Positions 1 through 6,196 of a DNA stretch of 64,000 nucleotides are shown in pieces. The notes beneath the pieces are model-generated. The model saw only the letters and a program-made list of their open reading frames with translations. It made no database searches and had not been told where the DNA came from. Every line of letters starts with the position of its first letter. Within the stretch, counting starts at the first letter, position 1. The stretch lies in IMG/VR virus record IMGVR_UViG_3300047121_000347, positions 37,831 through 101,830 of that record. The stretch is one strand, 5' to 3'. The translations under genes and the position numbers were made by a program. Source of the stretch: a virus.

Positions 1-792
1 CTCGGTCGACCAACCCGTCATGGCCCCGATGATCAGCGCCGCCCGGTCGGCCGCCGCCACCGTGGGGCAGTAAACGGCAACGTGCCGGCGGCGCGACGCC
101 AACTCCCCAATCGACCGCGCCACGCTAATGAGCCACTCCTGAGTCTCGAGCGACGCCACCTCCGACTGAACGTAGTCGCTGTCGATTCGAACCCCACCCA
201 CGTCAAGCTGAACGGCGGTCTCAACCCCCACCAAGGGGCAAAGGTAGCCTTCCTTCACGGCGCGGGGCACGTTGTAAGAGTACGCCAAGCGGTCGAACCA
301 GAACTGCTCCCCTTCGCCGTGAATCACTCCGTTGTCCATGCGCCACGGGGTGGCGGTCATGGCGATGCGGCGGGCTTGCGGTTGCCCGCTTAAGACGCGC
401 TCATACTGCGTGGGTTTGCCGTGATTGTGCGGGACGCGATGCGCCTCGTCAATGATGATGAGCTCCGGCGGGGGCATGCGCCCCGTGGCGCTGATGACGG
501 TCTGAATGGTTCCGTAGATGACCGGCGCGTCGTAGTCGCGGCGCTTCAACCCGGTGCAAACCACGCCCGGCTCCGAGCCGGTGTGCCGAGCGTAAGTCGC
601 GGCATTTTGCCTGACGAGCTGCTGAACGTGCGTGAGTACCCACGTTCGACCGGGCAGCCGGCGGCGAGCCAGCTCCGCTATGATGAGGGACTTGCCGGTG
701 CCGGTGGCGAGCTGCAACGCCGGGTTGCCTCCCGCGTTGAGCGCGTCGAGCCCGGCCTCGACCGCCTCAAGCTGATAGGGTCTCAGGTTCAT
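1..792 (-). CDS. DEAD/DEAH-type SF2 helicase, N-terminal part (cut by window edge)
   Basis: The reading frame is open from the ATG at 792 to the window edge and covers about the first 264 residues. It shows the same motifs as the complete helicase at 57516-59054: Walker A ATGTGKS near residues 29-35, a DEAH box in IIIDEAH near residue 115, and MTATPWR near residue 145. The protein is close to that copy (roughly nine in ten residues by eye) while the DNA is only about 80% identical, so this is a diverged relative and not a simple terminal repeat. Likely role: unwinding DNA during replication or recombination. It has its own promoter at 834-862. Confidence 0.9.
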   Translation of the reverse strand, partial: MNLRPYQLEAVEAGLDALNAGGNPALQLATGTGKSLIIAELARRRLPGRTWVLTHVQQLVRQNAATYARHTGSEPGVVCTGLKRRDYDAPVIYGTIQTVISATGRMPPPELIIIDEAHRVPHNHGKPTQYERVLSGQPQARRIAMTATPWRMDNGVIHGEGEQFWFDRLAYSYNVPRAVKEGYLCPLVGVETAVQLDVGGVRIDSDYVQSEVASLETQEWLISVARSIGELASRRRHVAVYCPTVAAADRAALIIGAMTGWSTE

Positions 793-833
793 ATCGTAAA
801 GTTATCGGTTATTGCGAGGTTGAACGATTTTTA

Positions 834-862
834 ATTATGCGCAAACCCCGCCAAGAAGGCAA
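834..862 (-). promoter_or_regulatory. Sigma70-like promoter for the left helicase
   Basis: On the minus strand, TTGCCT (857-862) is followed after exactly 17 bases by CATAAT (834-839), about 42 bases upstream of the helicase ATG. The same boxes with the same spacing lie upstream of the right-hand helicase at 59094-59122, although the spacer has changed. This conservation supports a real promoter. A GAACGAT half-site, resembling the repeats near terS, lies between the promoter and the gene. Confidence 0.65.
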
Positions 863-892
863 GCTATACCCAACCACCGTGCGGGGTCTTTT

Positions 893-1120
893 TCAATGGA
901 TTGCGCCGGGACCGTCGAACATACGCTGCCGCACCGCAGCGGCTATCGCCAGCGTGCCGTAGCCATCAGTACCCATGCGTTCAATCAGCCGGGCGCACTG
1001 CTCGTTCTCGGCCGCCGCAGCGGCAAACATCAACATGTTCACGTTAGCGCGGAGTGCTGCTAAGGTGCGTTTGATGTCCTCAAGATCCTGCAAGGCGCGT
1101 TCGTAGTCGGCGGTGTTCAT
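893..1120 (-). CDS. Conserved small phage protein, 75 aa
   Basis: I do not recognise a function. The protein is mostly helical, with a heptad-like N-terminal half (RALQDLEDIKRTLAAL) followed by an alanine-rich stretch. A nearly identical copy (about 95% DNA identity by eye) lies at 62566-62796 on the opposite strand, so the gene is under purifying selection in both units. It is the last gene of the left accessory block and lies next to the helicase; in the other unit it is the last gene before the repeat region and terS. It starts with ATG here but GTG in the other copy. Only its last few residues differ in length. Confidence 0.75.
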   Translation of the reverse strand: MNTADYERALQDLEDIKRTLAALRANVNMLMFAAAAAENEQCARLIERMGTDGYGTLAIAAAVRQRMFDGPGAIH

Positions 1121-1123
1121 CGC

Positions 1124-1333
1124 TCATCCTTTCGTTGGGTAAAAAGTTACGAAGTCGCTGGCGACGTGAATCGTGGCCGTGCAGCCGAGGTTGCGGCATA
1201 CCTGCTCGGCCCAGTCTTGAATCGCTCTCAAGGCTGGCACTTCGGGCGGGTACGCTTGCTCAAGCAACGCAAGACTAATGGTTGCGTCTTTGCCACACAG
1301 TACTTGGCTGGCGATCCAGGCTTCGTAGTTCAT
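1124..1333 (-). CDS. Small phage protein of unknown function, 69 aa
   Basis: The start is ATG at 1333. The gene sits between two conserved accessory genes with gaps of only 2-3 bases, which supports translation from one operon. The protein has three cysteines and an amphipathic middle (ALRAIQDWAEQVCRNLG). There is no counterpart in the right-hand block, where the flanking genes are directly joined, so it is a gain or loss between the two units. No family recognised. Confidence 0.6.
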   Translation of the reverse strand: MNYEAWIASQVLCGKDATISLALLEQAYPPEVPALRAIQDWAEQVCRNLGCTATIHVASDFVTFYPTKG

Positions 1334-1335
1334 GC

Positions 1336-1569
1336 CTACCCCCTTGCTCGAATCAACTCAAACAAATGCTTCAACAAAGATTCATCAGAATCGGACAGAT
1401 CGTCGCGCTCAGCATAATCAAACAGAACCTTTGCACACGCCTCACGCTCGGCAGCGGCAACAAGAGCGGCGAAGCGTTCAAGCTCATGCACCATCAGTAA
1501 ATGGGGTGTTTCAATGGCTTGCTTAATGTTAGCCTCCCGCGCCATGCGGATTATTTCATCTTGGGTCAT
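1336..1569 (-). CDS. Small protein of the MxxxEIIRMAREA / AALVAAAEREAC family, 77 aa
   Basis: I start it at the ATG at 1569 (MTQDEIIRMAREA), which follows a GGGGGT Shine-Dalgarno-like run. An upstream in-frame start is possible, but the upstream bases encode the 45-residue gene at 1571-1708. The architecture is a short N-terminal helix, a variable middle and the block ERFAALVAAAEREAC, a combination common in small proteins of environmental phages. Paralogues are at 1957-2226 and in part 61649-61924; the orthologue is at 62312-62569. Function unknown. Confidence 0.7.
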   Translation of the reverse strand: MTQDEIIRMAREANIKQAIETPHLLMVHELERFAALVAAAEREACAKVLFDYAERDDLSDSDESLLKHLFELIRARG

Positions 1570-1570
1570 T

Positions 1571-1708
1571 TCAATACCCCCATCGAATACGGAAGCACAC
1601 CAGATACAGGTGCAGTACAAATTCGCTGCCACTGCTCATGAACCCCACGGCGAAGCAGGGCCACTTGCGCGGCAAGAATTCAGTAGTTAGATGTAAACTT
1701 TTTCGCAT
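1571..1708 (-). CDS. Conserved 45-residue protein
   Basis: A short frame from ATG 1708, preceded by GAGGT at good spacing, encoding a basic, aromatic-rich protein (MRKSLHLTTEFLPRK at the N-terminus, ending FRIRWGY). The counterpart at 62173-62310 is almost identical in DNA and keeps the same start, stop and ribosome site. The gene exactly fills the gap between its neighbours. Function unknown; the C-terminal half is moderately hydrophobic. Confidence 0.6.
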   Translation of the reverse strand: MRKSLHLTTEFLPRKWPCFAVGFMSSGSEFVLHLYLVCFRIRWGY

Positions 1709-1711
1709 ACA

Positions 1712-1954
1712 TTACCTCTGTGGGTTAAAGCCAAGCCGACGCATACCCAACTCAATGAGCATTGCGGCGTCCTCAAGGCGGTTCTGACTACTGCTCATGC
1801 CGGTCTGCCATTCGCCGCCTACGCGTTTGCCGACAATAGCCACCGTGACGACCTCCCCAGATTTGGCGTCTTCCAGCCACTGCTCCAACATTTCTATGGC
1901 ATCAGAGTTGTCAGGGGTTGTAGCCTTGATGAACGGTTTGATGTTGCCTGTCAT
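1712..1954 (-). CDS. Conserved small phage protein, 80 aa
   Basis: The start is ATG 1954, following a clear AAGGAG with 7-base spacing. The protein begins MTGNIKPFIKATT and contains MLEQWLEDAKSGEVVTVAIVG, which looks like a helix followed by a beta strand, then ends in a helix MLIELGMRRLGF. The copy at 61927-62169 differs at only a handful of residues. I do not know its function; the strong conservation in both units suggests a useful accessory role. Confidence 0.75.
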   Translation of the reverse strand: MTGNIKPFIKATTPDNSDAIEMLEQWLEDAKSGEVVTVAIVGKRVGGEWQTGMSSSQNRLEDAAMLIELGMRRLGFNPQR

Positions 1955-1956
1955 GT

Positions 1957-2226
1957 TTAACTCCTTGCTCGTATAGCGCCTGCGCTGTAGTCGGGACGAA
2001 CCCACTTGCTTTTTGCCACGGCGATGCAGTCGTTCGAATCCAGCATGTAATCGCCTTCGGTGACGCAGTAATCGTCTTCCTCTTTGATCGCCTTGCAGAT
2101 GCGCTCACGCTCGGCGGCAGCAACAAGGGCGGCGAAGCGTTCAAATAATTCGAGGTTTGCGCCCGTGTATGAGACTGGGTTAAAACCAGCCTCTCGCGCC
2201 ATGCGGATGATGTCTTCTCTGTTCAT
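1957..2226 (-). CDS. Small protein of the REDIIRMAREAG / AALVAAAERE family, 89 aa
   Basis: The start is ATG 2226, overlapping the TGA of the preceding 59-residue gene (ATGA), which indicates translational coupling. The N-terminus MNREDIIRMAREAGF and the block ERFAALVAAAERERI match the neighbour at 1336-1569, so the two are paralogues with unrelated C-termini. This one ends in a Trp/Tyr-containing tail. Function unknown. Confidence 0.7.
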   Translation of the reverse strand: MNREDIIRMAREAGFNPVSYTGANLELFERFAALVAAAERERICKAIKEEDDYCVTEGDYMLDSNDCIAVAKSKWVRPDYSAGAIRARS

Positions 2227-2402
2227 AGGTTTACATTCCAATAATGTAGTTTGGTCATTTCAAGTACACCGATCACGGTTGCAACGGTCATGTGGTCGTA
2301 CTTAGGAGAGTTAACCAAAGCTCTTATGTCGTTCATCAAATCAATCCCCATAGCTTTTTGATCGGACGATGGGATGACTGTTAACTTTTTTTCTCTATCC
2401 AT
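2223..2402 (-). CDS. Small hypothetical protein, 59 aa
   Basis: ATG 2402 lies inside the end of the preceding gene (8-base overlap in the sequence AATCATGGATAG) and the stop overlaps the next ATG, so the frame fits the operon exactly. The right-hand block uses the same AATCATGGATAG junction at 60980 to start a different protein, so the junction appears to be a swap point. The product is helical with no recognised domain. Confidence 0.55.
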   Translation of the reverse strand: MDREKKLTVIPSSDQKAMGIDLMNDIRALVNSPKYDHMTVATVIGVLEMTKLHYWNVNL

Positions 2403-2853
2403 GATTCTTCTCCTTTAGCTTGGCTTCGATGAGGTCACGTAGTTTCAACAGAGAATCGTCACAAACCTCTCCGTCTGCTGACCACCAGTGCATCGCCTCT
2501 GGGTCATCGTCGTTGTCGTAATCCTCATGAATATCAAATCCTGCTTTCCAAGCCGCGACCATGACCTCCTCATCTGTCAGCCCAACCCATTCAGCAGCCT
2601 TTGGTGGTGCGGTGTACAGGGGTGATCGACCTTCGCCAGCAGATTTGTAAATCGTGCCGCATCCGACCGAATCAAAATGCTCACGCACCTCATCAATCTT
2701 TACCCAGCCCTCTACTGCGTTCCAGTATTCAAACGGCTCTGTCTCCAGTGCTTGGCGTAGAGCTTTGACGGCTTCGTCAAACCTTTGAACGCTCATCCTG
2801 CTTTGATATAACTCCAGCGCCCCAAGCGCCAACTGCATAGCTTCTCTGCTCAT
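2395..2853 (-). CDS. Accessory protein with TAPPK-EWVGLTDEE module, 152 aa
   Basis: The N-terminus MSREAMQLALGALELYQ is a helical module and a later block, PLYTAPPKAAEWVGLTDEE, is a second module; the protein ends in IEAKLKEKNHG. The same modules recur in different combinations at 60191, 60607 and 61309. The closest relative is 61309-61659, which shares both ends but has a different middle. Such proteins are common in environmental phages and have no known function. Confidence 0.75.
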   Translation of the reverse strand: MSREAMQLALGALELYQSRMSVQRFDEAVKALRQALETEPFEYWNAVEGWVKIDEVREHFDSVGCGTIYKSAGEGRSPLYTAPPKAAEWVGLTDEEVMVAAWKAGFDIHEDYDNDDDPEAMHWWSADGEVCDDSLLKLRDLIEAKLKEKNHG

Positions 2854-3065
2854 GTTTTCTCTCCTGTTGCTTTAGCGATAGCAGCACGGGCTTTTGCGGC
2901 CGACTGCTGCATGTGTTCTTCCATGTGCTCAACAGCATGAAAGCTAGTGACCATGCCCCAAAGCGCCTCTAGCAGGTCTTGGTTCACCGCATGCAGGCGG
3001 CGCAGTTCTTCATGCGCTCGGCGAAGTGCTTCAGCCAAGTGCATTTCTTCAGGTTGCGGGTTCAT
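2850..3065 (-). CDS. Small helical protein, 71 aa
   Basis: The start is ATG 3065, in an ATGA overlap with the NinX-like gene. The protein is almost all helix (LAEALRRAHEELRRLHAVNQ) and probably forms a coiled coil. Its C-terminus AKARAAIAKATGEK is nearly the same as that of the otherwise different protein at 60980-61312 (QARAAIAKATGEKS), another case of module sharing. Function unknown. Confidence 0.65.
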   Translation of the reverse strand: MNPQPEEMHLAEALRRAHEELRRLHAVNQDLLEALWGMVTSFHAVEHMEEHMQQSAAKARAAIAKATGEKT

Positions 3066-3406
3066 GCGAGTTCCTCCGGAATGTGAACGGTGTCGCCGAG
3101 TTTCGACGCCACATAGCAGCGCATGGCTGAAATGAGGGGGGTGGGGCCGTACTGGGAATTGCAAATGCCGTTGCTGAACGGGTCACGCTGATAAGAGCGC
3201 CAGCCTTTGTTGATGGTGGGCTTGCAGAAAATCCCCTCGCGCTCAATAATCGGCCCGCCTTGTGCCCAGTCGGTTGAGTAGTGAAACTCAGCATCGCCAT
3301 CACCCTCCGCGTCGCGGTAGAACAGGCGGAACGCTTCTTCGTCCACTCCTTCGCACTTCGCGACCGCCCAGTCGAGGGCGGGGCCGGATAGTTCATTGGT
3401 TTTCAT
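3062..3406 (-). CDS. ninX: NinX-like protein (DUF2591 family)
   Basis: The start is ATG 3406, preceded by AGGAGA. The opening MKTNELSGPALDWAVAKCEG, the middle TDWAQGGPIIERE and the end GPTPLISAMRCYVASKLGD match the hallmark blocks of the NinX/DUF2591 family found in the lambda/P22 nin region and many other phages. Its biochemical role is unknown. Length (114 aa) is typical. It is encoded only in the left block and has no counterpart in the right-hand one. Confidence 0.85.
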   Translation of the reverse strand: MKTNELSGPALDWAVAKCEGVDEEAFRLFYRDAEGDGDAEFHYSTDWAQGGPIIEREGIFCKPTINKGWRSYQRDPFSNGICNSQYGPTPLISAMRCYVASKLGDTVHIPEELA

Positions 3407-3657
3407 GCGCGGTCTCCTGCGTGTAGTTGCCAATCCTCAACGGGTTCGGGCTGCCGGGCATACCCCGCCGGGAGCATCTCCGCTTTTATGTGCTCGGGGA
3501 TGAGCGGCAACGGTGCCCAAGCCAACGCCCACGCACCCCAGGTTCCGATGACGCACACGCCCCCTCGGTTCAGGAGGAGCATTTTCACGCCCAGCGGCGG
3601 GGGTTCCTCGGCGGGCAGTCGCCACGTGGACTGACCCGCGACGTAGTTCTTCACCAT
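3403..3657 (-). CDS. DUF551-like small phage protein, 84 aa
   Basis: The protein reads as a short beta-rich domain: an N-terminal W..PAEEPPPLG, a strand VKMLLLNRGGVCVIGTWG and a WAPLPLIPE motif. This resembles the small DUF551 proteins common in phages, a tentative assignment. The orthologue at 59940-60194 differs at only a few residues. It overlaps both neighbours by 4-7 bases. Function unknown. Confidence 0.7.
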   Translation of the reverse strand: MVKNYVAGQSTWRLPAEEPPPLGVKMLLLNRGGVCVIGTWGAWALAWAPLPLIPEHIKAEMLPAGYARQPEPVEDWQLHAGDRA

Positions 3658-3965
3658 CTTTGTTTCTCCTCTTTATACGTGAGTGCGGTCACCCGATCGC
3701 GCAGCTCGTCCAGCTGAGCGAGCAGCTCTTGTAGCTCCGTGGCGTGCACCATGACGTAGTCGTTGCGTTGCGCCAGCTCGCGCACCACCGCCAACGAGCC
3801 GTCGTCCGCAGTGGCGTCCAGGAACCCTTCGCAAAGGCACACGTAGCGTCCGGCGCTGTGACTGGCGTTGCGGTCAAAACCGTGCGGGTGTGCGGGGTCT
3901 TGTGAGCAGCTCAGCTCGTCATCGAGGCTGCCGGGGTCGCCGCGCATATTGCGTTTCTTTTGCAT
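3651..3965 (-). CDS. Conserved phage protein, 104 aa
   Basis: The basic N-terminus (MQKKRNMRGDPG) is followed by a section with Cys and His residues (C.QDPAHPHGFDRNASH, YVCLCEGF) and a C-terminal helix LQELLAQLDELRDRVTALTY. The Cys/His residues could bind a metal, but this is inference. The orthologue at 59632-59946 is very similar. The gene follows a leader with the ATAACT...GGAGAACT motif described in the findings. Confidence 0.75.
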   Translation of the reverse strand: MQKKRNMRGDPGSLDDELSCSQDPAHPHGFDRNASHSAGRYVCLCEGFLDATADDGSLAVVRELAQRNDYVMVHATELQELLAQLDELRDRVTALTYKEEKQRW

Positions 3966-3981
3966 TTTCAGTTCTCCATAG

Positions 3982-4893
3982 TTATCGTAAATCTCTTTTA
4001 TCGTTCCAATCGCGTTGGCTATCGACGGGTATATCTTTCACGGCATCGTGTTGAGCTTGGATGATAGCGTCAGAACCAACGTTGATGAATATAGCACCGG
4101 GTGCTGCATACTGTTCGAAACTCTTCCAACACTTAGCATCATAGTTTACGGTGGAGTCGAACGGCGGGCGCAGCTCTTCGGCTACCGGTTTCAGGAACGG
4201 TAACGTAGATCCAATGATCTTTGCGTGGCCGATTTCGCCGGGTTGCATGTTTCGCGCAACCGCAATACCTTTGCATTTAGTGTTCGGCCAAGCGATCTGA
4301 AACGCTCGGATAGCGGTGCCCGTCGAAACGCTCATCCAAACTTCGGTCGGTTCGCCACCAATTTGCTCGCTGATCCGAGCAGCCAGCTTCACGAGTCCCG
4401 CAGTCACCAACGGCGCTTTCGACAACCCCGGTGGTAAATATTCAGCACCATGCTTTTCAGCCCAAGCCTTTGCCCAACCGTTCAGGTTCGGCATGCGGAC
4501 GATCTTAGCGAACCGTAGCTCAGCACCATGGTAAAGCAGAGCGCGTTGATGCACTGAGAGCTCTTTGGCTGCAGGGCAAAAGAAAACACACTTTTTACCA
4601 TACAGTTTGCCGAGCGTCGCAATCGCGTTGGGGGCCATGCCGGCCCGAGGTGCTACGTAAACGAGTTTGTCGCTCTGGGTTTGTGCGATGAGCTGCTCGG
4701 CTCCGTAACCCTTGAGGCTGATCTGGCTCAAGTCACCTCGAAAAACCCATCGATTGCCATGCGAGATAACGACTGGCGGAGTTAATTTAGATACGAATTT
4801 ACTGCTCATCGACAAATAATGTTCGCGTGCTCGGTGCACGTCCATTCCGGTCGGGATGTCGCGGTTAGTGCGGTCTTCGGTTACGGTGAACAT
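3982..4893 (-). CDS. PLP-dependent enzyme-like protein, fold type II
   Basis: A 303-residue protein. The pattern FRGDLSQISLKGYGAEQLI has a candidate PLP lysine near K61, followed by a Rossmann-like section ending VAPRAGMAPNAIATLGKLYG and a glycine-rich phosphate loop SVSTGTAIRAF. This resembles tryptophan-synthase-beta / ACC-deaminase-like enzymes. Enzymes of this fold take part in thymine hypermodification in phages such as M6 and ViI, so it may tailor a base side chain. The start is ATG 4893 (GAGGAG upstream); a TTG at 4902 is less likely. The right-hand block has no counterpart, but 51928-52884 encodes a distantly similar enzyme. Confidence 0.6.
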   Translation of the reverse strand: MFTVTEDRTNRDIPTGMDVHRAREHYLSMSSKFVSKLTPPVVISHGNRWVFRGDLSQISLKGYGAEQLIAQTQSDKLVYVAPRAGMAPNAIATLGKLYGKKCVFFCPAAKELSVHQRALLYHGAELRFAKIVRMPNLNGWAKAWAEKHGAEYLPPGLSKAPLVTAGLVKLAARISEQIGGEPTEVWMSVSTGTAIRAFQIAWPNTKCKGIAVARNMQPGEIGHAKIIGSTLPFLKPVAEELRPPFDSTVNYDAKCWKSFEQYAAPGAIFINVGSDAIIQAQHDAVKDIPVDSQRDWNDKRDLR

Positions 4894-4898
4894 TAGAC

Positions 4899-5081
4899 TC
4901 AATGCTCCTCGGTGGCTTTGATTGACTCGACCTCGACGTCGTGGTCGTTGACGTTAGGGTAGTCGCTTTCGTAAAGCTCTTCGATGGCGAGCTCGGCAGC
5001 TGCTTCAGCGTTCTCGGCTTCGACTTGAATACGCACAAAACTAGTCAGGCGTAATTCGACTTCAAAGGTTTTCTTTTCCAT
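4899..5081 (-). CDS. Small acidic protein, 60 aa
   Basis: The start is ATG 5081, after GGAGA with good spacing; an upstream ATG at 5117 lacks a ribosome site and lies in the conserved leader. The protein has a beta-strand start (KKTFEVELRLTSFVRIQVEA) and a helix rich in Ala/Glu, like small phage proteins with a ferredoxin-like layout. It is the first gene of the left accessory block, transcribed away from the repeat region. Function unknown. Confidence 0.6.
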   Translation of the reverse strand: MEKKTFEVELRLTSFVRIQVEAENAEAAAELAIEELYESDYPNVNDHDVEVESIKATEEH

Positions 5082-5117
5082 GTTTAGTTCTCCAATTAAG
5101 TTATTGAGTTGTTTCAT

Positions 5118-5684
5118 TTACCACTGACCGAACTATAGTGCACTTTTTTGCTGCTGAAAAGAAAATCATTCAAGCAGCCGCTGAGCGGTTCAATGAGGTA
5201 GTTGAACGGCATTGAATTAGCCTTAACAAGCCATCGTTTGGGCGATCGTTCGGGGTGATCGTTCGACCAAACGATCGACCAAACGATCGGTTTCAGAGCG
5301 GCTAAAACGTTCGACGGTCAGTGGTTGCCATTAGGGGTGTAGCATGTTGCCGTTAGGGACTTAAAAAAGACCGTTCGAGGAACCTTAAAAGTGATCGTTC
5401 GTTTGGTTTGATCGTTCTTAAAGAAACCGACCGAACGAACGATCGATTTTGGGGTTCTTGAGGGAGAGCTGAGCGGTCGTATTTGGGGTGTGAACGGTAG
5501 GGGTTGAATCTGTGCGTAAACGCTCCCTTGTCGCTCTGATCGGCTGCGGTGTGGGGAGGCCAAAGGCACTCCCCCACACTCCGCCCAATCCGAGCTCCTG
5601 AGCTTGCGTTGGCTGCGATCGTTCGGTCGGCTAATCGTTCGAACGATCGACCAAACGATCAAAACCGAACGATCGAAAATATGG
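5118..5684. repeat. Intergenic repeat region with GATCGTTCG iterons (left copy)
   Basis: A non-coding stretch of about 570 bases between divergent genes. It carries at least eleven copies or near copies of GATCGTTCG/CGAACGATC/CAAACGATC in both orientations, for example at 5244, 5257, 5268, 5280, 5393, 5410, 5436, 5617, 5640, 5652 and 5666. A perfect 14-base palindrome ATCGTTCGAACGAT lies at 5634-5647. A hairpin sits between the iteron groups. Likely uses are a replication origin, terminase (pac/cos) binding or an operator; the sequence does not distinguish them. An open frame from 5549 running into terS is most likely not translated. Confidence 0.75.
5549..5579. other. Hairpin inside left repeat region
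   Basis: GTGTGGGGAG (5549-5558) pairs with CTCCCCCACAC (5569-5579), with one bulged base and a 10-base loop. Adjacent bases GTCGCTCTGATCGGCTGCG are, as reverse complement, closely similar to the flank of the right-hand hairpin at 62931-62957. The element is therefore conserved but inverted between the two units. No run of T follows, so it is not a typical terminator. Confidence 0.6.
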
Positions 5685-5713
5685 TTGCCGACTGCGAAAA
5701 ACGTGGGTATAAT
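5685..5713 (+). promoter_or_regulatory. Sigma70-like promoter upstream of left terS
   Basis: TTGCCG (5685-5690), a 17-base spacer and a perfect TATAAT (5708-5713). A transcript would start about 3 bases before ATG 5723 and so be almost leaderless. A comparable TTGCCT-18-TATAAT promoter precedes the second terS (63092-63121). Together they suggest late genes start here. Confidence 0.6.
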
Positions 5714-5722
5714 CCGGCGAAT

Positions 5723-6196
5723 ATGAAAGTAGAAAAACCCTTGCAAGAAAAAGCTCCGGGCGAAAAGCGCCGCTCTGGAGGTGCGCAGCCCGGTGCGGGC
5801 CGACCGGCGTTTGTGCCCACGAAGACCGAGCGGGAGCTGGTCGCGACGCTCTCGGGGTATGGGTTGCCGCAGGATCAGATTGCGATTTTGGTCCGCGAGG
5901 GCATCGACCTCAGCACCCTGCGTAAGCACTTTGAGCGGGAGCTGCTGCTCGGCAAGGCGCACGCCAACAGCAAAGTCGGCAAGACGCTTTTTACCAAAGC
6001 CGTCGAGGGCGACACGGCCTCGGCCATATGGTGGTCGAAGACGCAGCTGCGTTGGGCCGAAACGCATCGCATCCAGCACGCCGGAGCGGACGATGGGCCG
6101 CTGCGGGTTGAGGTAAACGTATTTGACGAGATTCTGAAAAACATCGAGCTCAAACGGCGCACGTCCGATGAGGGCGGCGGTAGTGGGCGCGGCTGA
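5723..6196 (+). CDS. terS: Terminase small subunit (left copy, GRP-type)
   Basis: DNA-recognition subunit of the packaging motor. The 157-residue protein has a basic, disordered start, then GRPAFVPTKTERELVATLSG and a helix-turn-helix-like section YGLPQDQIAILVREGIDLS, followed by the typical KANSKVGKTLF-like helices and AIWWSKTQLRWAET. It sits immediately upstream of terL, overlapping it by 14 bases. I chose ATG 5723 because the promoter is just before it, although there is no clear Shine-Dalgarno site; ATG 5681 is an alternative in frame. It belongs to a different TerS family from the copy at 63153, sharing only its last 25 or so residues. Confidence 0.85.
   Translation: MKVEKPLQEKAPGEKRRSGGAQPGAGRPAFVPTKTERELVATLSGYGLPQDQIAILVREGIDLSTLRKHFERELLLGKAHANSKVGKTLFTKAVEGDTASAIWWSKTQLRWAETHRIQHAGADDGPLRVEVNVFDEILKNIELKRRTSDEGGGSGRG

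Noticed and set aside
845-889. Terminator between left block and helicase
   Set aside because: ACCCCGC and GCGGGGT could pair but the loop is about 30 bases and overlaps the conserved helicase promoter; too weak to call.
5318-6079. Long minus-strand open frame across the repeat region and terS
   Set aside because: It is antisense to terS, covers the iterons and has no ribosome site or recognisable domain; a by-product of GC-rich codon structure.
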